A stretch of DNA of 64,000 nucleotides from Celeribacter baekdonensis B30 (GTDB taxonomy: Bacteria; Pseudomonadota; Alphaproteobacteria; Rhodobacterales; Rhodobacteraceae), in contig NZ_AMRK01000010.1 in NCBI RefSeq assembly GCF_000299875.1, positions 62,001 to 126,000 of the forward strand, read 5' to 3'. A model generated the notes under the pieces. It was given only the letters and a program-made list of their open reading frames with translations. It made no database searches and was not told the origin of the DNA. Both the position numbers and the translations under genes were made by a program. Below, one piece after another: positions 37,152 to 45,920 of the stretch. Numbering within the stretch: position 1 is the stretch's first letter; every line of letters begins with the position of its first letter.

Positions 37152-38147
37152 TCAGCTCGCTTTTTTTCTATAATGGTAATTTTTGTCGATCCGTTCCATC
37201 AGGTAGTCGCCATAGCGCACGGGACCTGACTTTGGCGTTTCTCCGGTCGGGACGCAGGCCTCAATCGTTTCGATCATCGCGTCCATCGACGGGTCAAAGA
37301 AGAAGGGTTGCGAATAGCGCTCCCGGCCTGAGTAATTCACCACTCTGTGCGGCGTCGAGACAAACCGATGGTTCGACCAACGCGCAAGAATGTCTCCGAC
37401 GTTCATCACGAAAGCATTCGGGATCGGCGGGGCCGCGATCCACTCATCGTCTTTATTCTTGACCTCAAGCCCGCCGACATCGTCCTGCGCCAGAAGCGTG
37501 ATAAAGCCATAATCCGTGTGCGGGGCCGAGCCGAACAGCCCCTCTTCTTTGGGCTGTGTCGGATAATGCAGCAACCGCAGAAAAATTGTCGGGTCTTCGA
37601 AATGAGCATCAAGACTGTCCTCAGGCAGCCCAAGCGACAGGGCAATGGCCCCCACCATCTTGCGGGCCAGCGTGCTCATGCCGTCGACATAGTGCTCAAT
37701 GGTCGGGCGAAAGTTTGGTAGCAGGTCCTCTGTCGGCCATTGATTTGGCCCCTGCAAAGGCTCCCCCGCAAGACAACGCGGGTCGGTCTCATCGACTTCG
37801 TGCATGAAAAAGAGGGACTCGCTTTGATTGGGCTTGCTGACGGCTTCCACCGATGAGGTCACGATGGTTGACCCGGCAAAGGGCAAATATCCCCGAAAGT
37901 TCTTGTCAATTTTGACGTCAAGTTTCTGCTCTTCAGGCAAAGCAAAAAAGGCCTTGCTTGCCTCGCGCACCGCTTCGACGCTTTGTGCCGCGACCTGATG
38001 CCCGACCACATAGAGAAAGCCGATATTCTCAAGATAATCGCACAACTGCGCTGCGGTTGCGGCAATTTTTTCGCGGTCCGTCCCGTAAAGCGGCGCAACG
38101 TCCAGCACCGGAATTTCGGAAAAATCCCCACGATCATTGGTGTTCAT
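37152..38147 (-). CDS. 2-oxoglutarate / Fe(II)-dependent oxygenase, isopenicillin N synthase-like
   Basis: 331 residues. Non-heme iron triad His210-x-Asp212 (APHTDYGF) and His267 (TPHRVVN), with the co-substrate Arg277-x-Ser279 (RERYS). The N-terminal DIOX_N-like part has IPVLDVAPLYG and GFLYVVGHQV. Members hydroxylate, desaturate or cyclise small molecules. Transcribed toward the amino-acid transporter genes and away from the nucleoside hydrolase; a perfect 16-bp palindrome sits in its promoter. Substrate unknown. Confidence 0.9.
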   Translation of the reverse strand: MNTNDRGDFSEIPVLDVAPLYGTDREKIAATAAQLCDYLENIGFLYVVGHQVAAQSVEAVREASKAFFALPEEQKLDVKIDKNFRGYLPFAGSTIVTSSVEAVSKPNQSESLFFMHEVDETDPRCLAGEPLQGPNQWPTEDLLPNFRPTIEHYVDGMSTLARKMVGAIALSLGLPEDSLDAHFEDPTIFLRLLHYPTQPKEEGLFGSAPHTDYGFITLLAQDDVGGLEVKNKDDEWIAAPPIPNAFVMNVGDILARWSNHRFVSTPHRVVNYSGRERYSQPFFFDPSMDAMIETIEACVPTGETPKSGPVRYGDYLMERIDKNYHYRKKAS

Positions 38148-38171
38148 TTTCGAGCCCCCACTTGAACATAC

Positions 38172-38187
38172 AATACAGTACTGTATT
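38172..38187. promoter_or_regulatory. Perfect 16-bp palindrome, candidate operator
   Basis: AATACAGTACTGTATT, 25-40 bases upstream of the 2OG oxygenase start, between a possible minus-strand -35 (TTGATA) and overlapping a possible -10 (TATTGT). It also lies 58 bases upstream of the divergent nucleoside hydrolase gene. The same CAGTACTG core occurs before the amine oxidase gene. The nearby TetR protein is the obvious candidate regulator. Confidence 0.65.
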
Positions 38188-38244
38188 TCTACATATCAAA
38201 GCGCAGTCGGCAATAGATAATCAGAAAAAAGGACTCATCGGATC

Positions 38245-39189
38245 ATGGCAGCCAGAAAAATAATCATTGATACCGATCCCGGTCAGGACGACGCCTTCGC
38301 GATCCTCTTTGCTCTGGGCTCCCCCGAAGAGCTTGACGTCATCGGCATCACCACAGTTGGCGGAAACGTCCCTTTGGCCCGCACAACGACAAATGCTTTG
38401 AAAGTTCTGGAACTTGCACAACGCCCTGACATTCCAGTCTATGCGGGCTGCCCTGGGCCGACCGTACGCAAACTGATCACGGCGGAGAATATCCACGGCG
38501 AAACGGGGTTGGATGGTGCCGATTTTCCGGAACCCACAACGGCCGCGCAATCCGAACATGCGGTCAACTATCTGGTCCGGACCATCATGGCAGCCCCCGA
38601 AGGCGAGCTGACGGTCTGCACGCTTGGGCCGATGACCAATCTTGCAATGGCGATGACCATGGAGCCGCGTATCATTCCCCGGATTCGCGAAGTCGTGTCG
38701 ATGGGCGGCGGGTTCTTTGAAGGCGGCAATGCGACGCCTGCCGCCGAGTTCAACATCTTTGTTGACCCACATGCTGCCCATAAGGTGTACGCCTCCTGTG
38801 TGCCGATCACGATGGCGGGTATCGACTGTACCTATACGGCGCAGATGACCCCCGGTTGGATCAACAGCTTGCGTGACACGGGTAGCCGCACCGCGACTGA
38901 GGCCGCGAACTTGGCCGATTTTTTTCGTATTTATGGCAGCCATAAGTTCCCGACAGAGGCCAGACCGATCCATGACGCTTGCGTCACCGGTTACTTGTTA
39001 AAGCCTGAGATTTTCGAGCAACGCCAATGCCATGTGACGGTCGACATTTCCTCTCCCGTCACCATCGGCATGACGGTCGTCGATTGGTGGCATGTCACGG
39101 GCCAAGAGCGCAATTGCAACGTGCTGCGCCGAATTGATCCTGAACCGTTCTTTGCCCTTATGGCGGAGCGCATTGGCAGCCTGCCGTAA
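38245..39189 (+). CDS. Nucleoside hydrolase (inosine-uridine preferring family)
   Basis: 314 residues. The calcium-binding motif DTDPGQDDAFAI sits at residues 9-20 (the usual DTDPGxDD). TLGPMTNLAMA near 127, MGGGFFEGGNATPAAEFNIFVDP near 153-175 and His/Asp in PIHDACV near 241 complete the family. It cleaves N-glycosidic bonds of nucleosides to ribose and base. It is divergent from the 2OG oxygenase gene and shares its control region, and is followed by a TetR gene. Confidence 0.93.
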   Translation: MAARKIIIDTDPGQDDAFAILFALGSPEELDVIGITTVGGNVPLARTTTNALKVLELAQRPDIPVYAGCPGPTVRKLITAENIHGETGLDGADFPEPTTAAQSEHAVNYLVRTIMAAPEGELTVCTLGPMTNLAMAMTMEPRIIPRIREVVSMGGGFFEGGNATPAAEFNIFVDPHAAHKVYASCVPITMAGIDCTYTAQMTPGWINSLRDTGSRTATEAANLADFFRIYGSHKFPTEARPIHDACVTGYLLKPEIFEQRQCHVTVDISSPVTIGMTVVDWWHVTGQERNCNVLRRIDPEPFFALMAERIGSLP

Positions 39190-39287
39190 TCCTTCGCGCA
39201 GCGATACAACGCGGTTCCCCCTGTGGGAGGCACAATACCTTGTGCCCCGCTTGGTCATCCGTATACTCCACCGCAAAGGAGAGTGTT

Positions 39288-39932
39288 GTGTCTGATCTCG
39301 ATGATAGTCCCGCAGGGGAGGCAAAAGATGAGCCTCAGCGCTCGAAAGGGCGCAAGACACTCTCACGCGAGGCGTGGATTGCCGCCGCCCGGGAGGCGTT
39401 CGAAACCGGCGGGATCTCTTCGGTAAAAATTGATCGGCTCGCGCGCTTGCTCCGTGTGACCCGTGGCAGTTTCTATTTTCACTTTTCAAGTTTGCAGGAT
39501 CTTCACGACGGCCTCATGAATGTGTGGCGGGCTTCAAATTGCGCCCCGTTCCTAAAATTGCAGGACGCCAAAGACATCGACGGTGTCCAGTTCTTTAGCG
39601 ACATTGTCCATGTCTGGGTCGACGAGAACCCTTTTAGTCCGCGCCTTGACCTTGCTGTCCGGGAATGGTCTCGCAGAGATGCGACCGTCGCGCGTGAGAT
39701 CAAAGACATCGACACTCTGCGCATTGATCTTTTGGTCCGGGCCTTTTTGGCCATGGGCTATTCCGATGACGAAAGCACAGTGCGGGCGCGCCTCACCTAT
39801 TTCCACCAAATCGGGCAATATGCCCTGTCCTTTGAAGAAGATCAGGACATCCGCAAGAGGTATCAGCCCATCTTTGGCGATGTGCTGCTTGGACCTTTGG
39901 TCGAACAACCAGAGCATCTTCGCGTTCTGTAG
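39288..39932 (+). CDS. TetR family transcriptional regulator
   Basis: 214 residues from the GTG at 39288, which has a good ribosome-binding site (AAAGGAG); the open frame starts earlier. An acidic/basic N-terminal tail precedes the HTH (about residues 27-72: AWIAAAREAFETGGISSVKIDRLARLLRVTRGSFYFHFSSLQDLHDGL). Downstream of the nucleoside hydrolase gene, it is the only regulator gene between the two CAGTACTG palindromes and the convergent terminator, so it is the likely repressor of this region. Confidence 0.9.
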   Translation: MSDLDDSPAGEAKDEPQRSKGRKTLSREAWIAAAREAFETGGISSVKIDRLARLLRVTRGSFYFHFSSLQDLHDGLMNVWRASNCAPFLKLQDAKDIDGVQFFSDIVHVWVDENPFSPRLDLAVREWSRRDATVAREIKDIDTLRIDLLVRAFLAMGYSDDESTVRARLTYFHQIGQYALSFEEDQDIRKRYQPIFGDVLLGPLVEQPEHLRVL

Positions 39933-40137
39933 ACCGGAGCCTCTTCGAGGGTGCGCTAACCCTGAGAGCGTTGCAAACTTCATGCGTCTGATCGTTTCAT
40001 TCGTCTGTCTCCTCAATCCGTCATACTGATCGCAGTAGGCGACGGACCCGCACGAGAGCCGCAGGGCGTGCAGGTTGTGGTTGTCAACGGCGGCGGCTCG
40101 CAATGCCAAGCCAGAATGTTCAGAACCACACCTGCAG

Positions 40138-40176
40138 GGCAAAAGAGCTGTTGGCCGGTGCAGCAGCTCTTTTGCC
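40138..40176. terminator. Strong bidirectional terminator hairpin
   Basis: GGCAAAAGAGCTG, 13-base loop, CAGCTCTTTTGCC: a perfect 13-bp stem between the convergent TetR and LysR genes. The remainder of 39933-40213 holds no recognisable gene. Confidence 0.75.
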
Positions 40177-40213
40177 GTCACCCAAAAAGCGCCAAAAATG
40201 GCGACAGACGGAA

Positions 40214-41113
40214 TCACATTTTAGGCATTGATTTATCAAATGCTTCGCGCAGGCGTTTGGCAGCAGGGCTGAGACCCCGGCCTGCGTTCCAAGCGATGCC
40301 GACATCCATGGACGGGATGGATTTGGCCAGATCAATCCTCTCCACCCTTCGCCCGTCCAGTGTCCAAGGGCGGTAGACAACATCGCTCAGGATCGCAACG
40401 GCTTGACCGGTGGCGACAAAACTGCGCACGGCCTCAACGGAGGTGGAGGTCAATTTGATGTCAGGATGGCCGGTTTCTTCTGTCCAATGTGCCAAGCCCT
40501 GTTTTTCGGCATCATCTGAATGCAAGACGGCGTAGGGGTATTTGGCAACATCAGCCAACGTCACCTTCGCCTGTTTTGTCAGCGGGTGATCCAGGCTGGT
40601 CCACAGGCGTCGCTGTGACTTATGAAACGTCTTACTTTTCAAACCAATGTCAGATGTCAAATTCGAGGTGAGGATCAAAGCCAAGTCGAGCTGGCCATCA
40701 ACAAGCGCCTGTTCCAGGATCTCTCTAGGTTGCTCTGTGAGTTGGACGTCGACCTGAGGATGCTGGCGGGTGAAATGTTCTATGACAGGAAAGGCGAAAT
40801 AGCTTGAAAGCGTCCAACTCATTCCGAGACGCACATGACCCGAAATCGTATCGCTATCAGCTTCTACACTTTTGACGGCCGCCTCGAAGGACGCGACAAT
40901 ATCATGTGCGTGGTGCCTGAATTTTTGTCCGGCCCGGGTCAACCTCAGACCTGTTGGCAAACGCTCAAACAATGCCGTACCAAGAAAAGCTTCCATGTCC
41001 TTGATCGAAAGTGTCACGGCCGATTGCGATACGTTCAAGGCGCGCGCTGCCGCCGACACTTGGCCCGCCTCGGCCACCCCAAGAAAGTACCTAATCTGAC
41101 GATGCGTGAGCAT
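40214..41113 (-). CDS. LysR family transcriptional regulator
   Basis: 299 residues: HTH about 1-60 (MLTHRQIRYFLGVAEAGQVSAAARALNVSQSAVTLSIKDMEAFLGTALFERL), effector domain about 90-292. Divergent from a 99-residue hypothetical protein 92 bases away, which may be its target. No functional context otherwise; the downstream neighbour is the TetR gene, separated by a terminator. Confidence 0.93.
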   Translation of the reverse strand: MLTHRQIRYFLGVAEAGQVSAAARALNVSQSAVTLSIKDMEAFLGTALFERLPTGLRLTRAGQKFRHHAHDIVASFEAAVKSVEADSDTISGHVRLGMSWTLSSYFAFPVIEHFTRQHPQVDVQLTEQPREILEQALVDGQLDLALILTSNLTSDIGLKSKTFHKSQRRLWTSLDHPLTKQAKVTLADVAKYPYAVLHSDDAEKQGLAHWTEETGHPDIKLTSTSVEAVRSFVATGQAVAILSDVVYRPWTLDGRRVERIDLAKSIPSMDVGIAWNAGRGLSPAAKRLREAFDKSMPKM

Positions 41114-41205
41114 ATAAGTTTTTCCAATATGATCTATTTTAAGTCTGAATTTTCAATATTAAGGACGCCATGTCAATCTGAAGGTCAGTTGTTTGGTGAC
41201 CCGAT

Positions 41206-41505
41206 ATGAAACATGAAAAAATCCCCTCTACCCCCTCCGGAACGCTGATTCTGGACTTGAGTGACGAACAGATCGAAACCCGTGCTTTCAGCACCCTTGA
41301 GGCAAAACAAGCGGCGTGGGAGAAAGCGCGGGCCGATGCCGTTGTGATTTTCCGACATCCTGAAAATTGCTCATTCTATCAACGTTTGGCCACATGGTGG
41401 TATCTGCGCAAACGCCGATCGCAGCCTGTTGCTTACGACCAAGGCGGCGACGCCATGGCTGAGCCCATTTGGCAGGGGCATTGGGCGAGCACAAAGTACT
41501 TGTGA
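41206..41505 (+). CDS. Hypothetical protein, 99 residues
   Basis: Soluble and rich in Trp, Arg and Lys (AVVIFRHPENCSFYQRLATWWYLRKRRSQPVAYDQGGD). No domain recognised. It is divergent from the LysR gene and upstream of the decayed exb genes, so it could be a LysR target or an iron-module protein. Coding status is plausible but unproven. Confidence 0.45.
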   Translation: MKHEKIPSTPSGTLILDLSDEQIETRAFSTLEAKQAAWEKARADAVVIFRHPENCSFYQRLATWWYLRKRRSQPVAYDQGGDAMAEPIWQGHWASTKYL

Positions 41506-41889
41506 CGTTTTCAGCACATGACAAAGCTGCGAAGAGGTCTTTGATTTCTGTTCAAACGCGCAATTTTAAGTCTTAGTAATTTAGTAAGCTACTCTTGGCC
41601 TGCCATCAGAGGTTTTCTATAGAACCGCAAAAGCAAATCGTCGGACCATCATAGCTTTAGGCCCCGAACCTCGATCAGCCATCACGCCCGACTGCGTTCA
41701 CATCCGAACCTGTGGGCAGAGTTTTAGGCAAGGTGACCGCACGATCCATCGAACATAAAGCATCTGACGACATGGACGTCTTACGGTGATGGTTCATGCC
41801 TTTGGCAAATGCCCATACCTTTGCAATGACAAAAGTGAAGGGCGGCGAATGAACGATTTTTAAAAACACAGCACCAGCCTAGCATAGCC
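41506..41889. other. Non-coding stretch upstream of the exbB remnant
   Basis: No convincing gene. An open frame on the minus strand (41675-41869) has no recognisable features. The promoter and original start of exbB should lie here. Confidence 0.35.
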
Positions 41890-42852
41890 TTGGGCACGAG
41901 TGCGCGCCAGTTTTGCTGCGCCTTGGTCCTTGCGCTCGCCACACCTGTCAGCACCGCACACGCGCAGGAAACGACACCTCAGCTCAGCACCGCGCCTGAG
42001 ACGCCCGGCTTTCAACCTCCTGCGTTTCAATCCCCTGCCATTGATGCCTTGCCCGCCCCTCAGCCCCTCAGCCCCTGTCCGATGGATCGCCTGAAGGCTC
42101 TGTTGAAGAACCGGACCAGAGACCTGCGGTCCCTATCCCGCACCGGCGCCCTTGGTCAATGCGACATCAGAACCCCCGCCACCGCCCCGACGGGTCTGGT
42201 GGCTGCGGCACACAATCGCGCCATGACATTCCTCATCAATGATGGCCCTTCGATCTGGGCCATTGCGGCTCTGTCTGTAGCAACGGTAGCGCTGATCCTG
42301 TGAAAACTCTGGCGCTATGTTTTGATCGGGGCGTGGTCGCGCCGCACCTCTGCGCGCGCGGTGACCCGTTGGGAAGCGGGGCAGACCCGAGATGCCCTTG
42401 GCATCGTGTCTGGACGCAAGGGCTACCGCAGCCGCCTCGCCGCCACCGCAATGACAGCCCGGCAAAATCCACCGGATGAGACCGCGCGCGAAGAAACCGC
42501 CCGCATCGCCAAACTTCTTTTGGGGCAAGCCTCGGGCGGGTTGCGCGCGCTGGAACCGATTGCCACGATCACGCCTTTGTTGGGCCTTTTGGGCATGATT
42601 TCGGCGTTTCAGGCGCTGCAAGAGGCCGGAAGCAAAGCCGCCCCTGCACTTTTGGCAGGTGGCATTTGGGAAGCCCTTTTGACCACCGCGGCCGGGATGG
42701 CGGTGGCGATCCCCGCGTCTGCGGCACTGACCTGGTTTGAAGCAGTGCTCGACGCCCTGAGGCAGGATCTTGAAAACCTCGCCGCCCGGATTTTCATAGC
42801 GCCGTTGCCACACCCAAGCGCGCGCATTGAAGTGGCAAAGGTCCATGATTGA
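41890..42852 (+). pseudogene. exbB: ExbB/TolQ-type proton channel gene with an in-frame opal codon
   Basis: One frame of 320 codons broken only by TGA at 42301-42303 (codon 138). Before the stop: a signal peptide (ALVLALATPVSTAHAQ), a Pro-rich periplasmic stretch and the first membrane helix ending SVATVALIL. After it: KLWRYVLIGAW, then LEPIATITPLLGLLGMISAFQAL and IWEALLTTAAGMAVAIPASAALTWFEAVL, the MotA/TolQ/ExbB channel domain. Trp at the stop position (LILWKLWRY) is the likely ancestral residue. The TTG start is poor. The gene would have energised TonB-dependent siderophore uptake. Confidence 0.8.
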
Positions 42853-43006
42853 TCTCGGCCTCACCGCGCGACCAAAGCGTAAACCCGGTCTGACACCGAT
42901 GATCGACGTGGTGTTTTTCATGCTGGCCTTACGCTTTGGCGTAGACACTGTCGTGCCCTTTCCCTTGGCCGAGGGGCTTTTGCATCTGTTCGGAACGGGC
43001 GACTAA
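42845..43006 (+). pseudogene. exbD: Truncated ExbD
   Basis: 53 residues starting inside the end of exbB (8-base overlap). MIDLGLTARPKRKPGLTPMIDVVFF is the ExbD N-terminus with the conserved membrane Asp. The helix is shortened (DVVFFMLA where DVVFLLLVFFMLA is expected) and the periplasmic domain of about 70 residues is missing. Not expected to function. Confidence 0.7.
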
Positions 43007-43084
43007 AATCAGGCACCGATGATATGATCGTCGGCAACTCCGCCGGGCCATGCGCATGCGCTGGCCCGGTTTTTATGTGCCTCT

Positions 43085-44131
43085 TTAGCCCTCTTTCCGC
43101 CAATAACCTGAGAAATAGCTCTGCTCGGGACCGATCCCAAGCGTCTCCCGAAAATGTTTGCGGGCGCGCTGAACCTGAAACTTTTCCGCTCCGCACCATA
43201 TGAACGGCATCGGGTCGACAGGCCCATCACCATAGAGCGCAAACAGCGTGTCCACAGGCCCAAGATCCCTGCCACGCATGAGCCATGTCACCGTAATGCC
43301 TTCGGGCTTGATGAGATCCTGAATATCCTCCGCCCCGTCCACTTCGATATAAGCCTGCCCGGCCACTTCCGGCGCGGCCTCCGCCAAAATACGCCGGATC
43401 GCGGGCAGTGCGGTTTCGTCACCGACCAGAGTCAGGACCTTGGCCTGCGGCATCTGCCCTCCCCCCGGTCCCATCATGCCAATCGTGTCACCGACCTGCG
43501 CCCCACGCACCCATTCAGTGATCCGGCCACCGTCATGGATGAACACATCAAAGGCAAAAATTCCGGTCGCCACATCAATCGACACAAAGGTGTAAACCGG
43601 ATTGTGGAGCTGATCCTCGCCGGTCGGAAACCGGGTGCGGCCCGTCGCGTCGATCGCCGGCCAAACCGGGCTGCGCCACTGTGGTGGCAACAACAGACGA
43701 AAATGCATCGCACCGCTGGCGAAATGCGCCATGTTGTCGGCCTTAAGCGTCACGCGATAAAAATGCGGGAAAGGCTGTGTCACCTCCACCACTTCCGCCA
43801 GACGAAAATTCGCTGGCGGACCTTGATCCGGCAAGGTGCCGGACCATTCGAATTGGGCCAAAAGGTCCGGGTCGGCGTGATCGACAATATGAAGAATCTG
43901 ATCGCGCAGCATGAACAATGTGCTGGCATCCTTGGCCGAGAGGGTGATTTTGATTGCCCCCTCCTCGCCCAGAATTTCGAACTGCCCGCGGTCTGTTGCG
44001 CCGCTCATCCACGCCTCACTGCGCTTTAACTCACATCCGTGCTCAGACAGGTGCAGGGCGATTTTATCAAAGCGGGGCGCGGCAAATGCGCCAGCGGCAA
44101 GGCCATAGCAGGTTGCAGATGTCTCGGTCAT
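43085..44131 (-). CDS. Siderophore-interacting protein (FAD-containing ferric-chelate reductase)
   Basis: 348 residues. An N-terminal ~100-residue extension (DUF2218-like) precedes the ViuB/SIP domain: FPHFYRVTLKADNMAHFASGAMHFRLLLPP, YTFVSIDVATGIFAFDVFIHDGGRITEWVRGAQVGDTIGMMGPGG (FAD binding) and LVGDETALPAIRRILAE (nucleotide loop). It reduces Fe(III)-siderophore in the cytosol to release iron. Last gene of the uptake operon, overlapping the ATPase gene by 4 bases. Confidence 0.9.
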   Translation of the reverse strand: MTETSATCYGLAAGAFAAPRFDKIALHLSEHGCELKRSEAWMSGATDRGQFEILGEEGAIKITLSAKDASTLFMLRDQILHIVDHADPDLLAQFEWSGTLPDQGPPANFRLAEVVEVTQPFPHFYRVTLKADNMAHFASGAMHFRLLLPPQWRSPVWPAIDATGRTRFPTGEDQLHNPVYTFVSIDVATGIFAFDVFIHDGGRITEWVRGAQVGDTIGMMGPGGGQMPQAKVLTLVGDETALPAIRRILAEAAPEVAGQAYIEVDGAEDIQDLIKPEGITVTWLMRGRDLGPVDTLFALYGDGPVDPMPFIWCGAEKFQVQRARKHFRETLGIGPEQSYFSGYWRKEG

Positions 44132-44916
44132 GGGTGCTCCTGTCTCTCTGGAAAAGGCGCGATTTGGTGTATCGCAACGGGAAGGTTTCGAATGTTTTCA
44201 ACGATGATATCGAGGTCAAACACCTGTTTGAGCATCGGGCGTGTGACGATGTCTTTCGGTGTGCCGACGGCGTGCAAACGGCCGTTTTTCAAGGCGACGA
44301 TGCGGTCGGCATAGGCGGCGGCGAAATTGATGTCATGGATCACGATCACGAAACTTTTGCCCTGCTCGCGGGCGGTGTCGCGCAGCCGTTCCATCATCTG
44401 ACGGGCGTGCTTCATATCCAGATAGTTCAACGGCTCATCGAGCAAAACATAATCCGTGTCCTGCGCCAGAACCATGGCGACAAAGGCGCGCTGACGTTGG
44501 CCGCCGGAAAGTTCGTCCAAAAATCTTTGGCGCAAAGGCATAAGCGCCATGGCCGCAAGCGCCTCTTGGACAAGCCGATGATCCTCCGCGTTGGGCCGGC
44601 CTTTGTGATGCGGGTAGCGGCCAAAACCCACGAGGTCTTCGACAGTGAGACGCGCGGAAACGCTATTGTCCTGGCGTAGGATGGACAGGCGCTTGGCCAG
44701 CGCTTGTGTTGGTGTCGTCGACACATCCGCGCCATCAAAGGAGATCGCGCCGGTTTGCACTTTACTCAGCCGCGCCATAAGCGACAAAAGCGTGGATTTG
44801 CCTGCGCCGTTTGGCCCGATCAAGGCGGTGATCCCACCCTTTGGCAAGGTGAATGTCACATCGGTGAGGATCGGAAGACCCGAAATCTGATGACTGACAT
44901 CGGAGATTTGAATCAT
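44128..44916 (-). CDS. Ferric-siderophore ABC transporter ATP-binding protein
   Basis: 262 residues: Walker A GPNGAGKST near 34, signature ELSGGQRQRAFVAMVLAQDTDYVLLDEPLNYLD near 136-168 (signature and Walker B), and the FecE/FepC-type pattern SVSARLTVEDLVGFGRYPHHKGR. It couples ATP hydrolysis to uptake through the two FecCD-type permeases. 4-base overlaps on both sides show tight coupling. Confidence 0.93.
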   Translation of the reverse strand: MIQISDVSHQISGLPILTDVTFTLPKGGITALIGPNGAGKSTLLSLMARLSKVQTGAISFDGADVSTTPTQALAKRLSILRQDNSVSARLTVEDLVGFGRYPHHKGRPNAEDHRLVQEALAAMALMPLRQRFLDELSGGQRQRAFVAMVLAQDTDYVLLDEPLNYLDMKHARQMMERLRDTAREQGKSFVIVIHDINFAAAYADRIVALKNGRLHAVGTPKDIVTRPMLKQVFDLDIIVENIRNLPVAIHQIAPFPERQEHP

Positions 44917-45920
44917 CGCTGCGCGCCTTTGAGCAAGAGGGTGAGAAAAACGAGACCGCCAAGCAAATCAATGACCACGGAGAGCGTGCCTTTGAAGCCG
45001 AGCACGTGTTCAAAAACCGCCTGACCGCCGACAAGGGTGATCACCGCAACAAGGCTCGCGGCGATCCATGTCGGCCCAAACCGCGCACCGGGCAAAAGAC
45101 GATAGGCCAGATGGGTGACCAACAGACCAAAGAACGTGACGGGCCCGACAAGCGCGGTCGACACCGAAACCAACAGGCCAACCGTCGCAAAGGTGATCAA
45201 CATGACCCGCCGATAGGGCAGCCCAAGGTTTATCGCCGTGTCCCGGCCCAAGGCCAGCACGTCAAATTGGTGCCGCAACAGCCACAGAACAGGCACTGTG
45301 AACGCACAAAGCACCAGTGAGATCCACAAAAGATCAATGTTGACCGTGTTGAACTGCGCGAAGGTTGCGCCTTGAACGACAACGAAATCATTGGGGTCAA
45401 TCATCCGGGAAATGAAACTGGACAGGCTGCGAAACAGCGTGCCGAAAATGATCCCAACCAACACCAAAAGATACAGATCGCGCGCCTGCGTGGAAAAAAG
45501 CCACAGGAACAGCCCGGTGGAAAACACCATCATCACGATCACTTCGAGGGAAAATTTGAGGATCGGGTCAAGATCTTGTGTCGCCATAGCTCCTATAAAA
45601 AAGACCGACCCGGCCTGAAGCATCAAATAAAGCGCATCAAACCCCATGATGGCGGGGGTAAGAATTTGATTGCGGGTGGCGGCATGGAAAAGCTGGGTAG
45701 AGGTGGCGATGGCATAGGCCACAAGCACAAGGGCCACGAGTTTCCCGGCCCGAAACGGAAGTGCAAACCCCCATGCCCCGCCCGGCACGCCCAGAGTGAG
45801 AAAAAGCCCGAGTGCCACCAGAGACAGCGCGCCAAGGATCAGCACGCGTGCGCGCGCCCGATCCAGTGGAGCCTGACCCGTTTGTGGGAGGGCCATCTGT
45901 GCAAACCTATCGGACGGCAT
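44913..45920 (-). CDS. Ferric-siderophore ABC transporter permease (FecCD family)
   Basis: 335 residues with about nine membrane helices. FecCD motif VGPVTFFGLLVTHLAYRLLPGARFGPTWIAASLVAVITLVGGQ near 248-292. Second permease of the heterodimer, overlapping the first permease gene by 14 bases. The pair resembles YclN/YclO (petrobactin) and FatC/FatD systems in gene order. Confidence 0.92.
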   Translation of the reverse strand: MPSDRFAQMALPQTGQAPLDRARARVLILGALSLVALGLFLTLGVPGGAWGFALPFRAGKLVALVLVAYAIATSTQLFHAATRNQILTPAIMGFDALYLMLQAGSVFFIGAMATQDLDPILKFSLEVIVMMVFSTGLFLWLFSTQARDLYLLVLVGIIFGTLFRSLSSFISRMIDPNDFVVVQGATFAQFNTVNIDLLWISLVLCAFTVPVLWLLRHQFDVLALGRDTAINLGLPYRRVMLITFATVGLLVSVSTALVGPVTFFGLLVTHLAYRLLPGARFGPTWIAASLVAVITLVGGQAVFEHVLGFKGTLSVVIDLLGGLVFLTLLLKGAQR

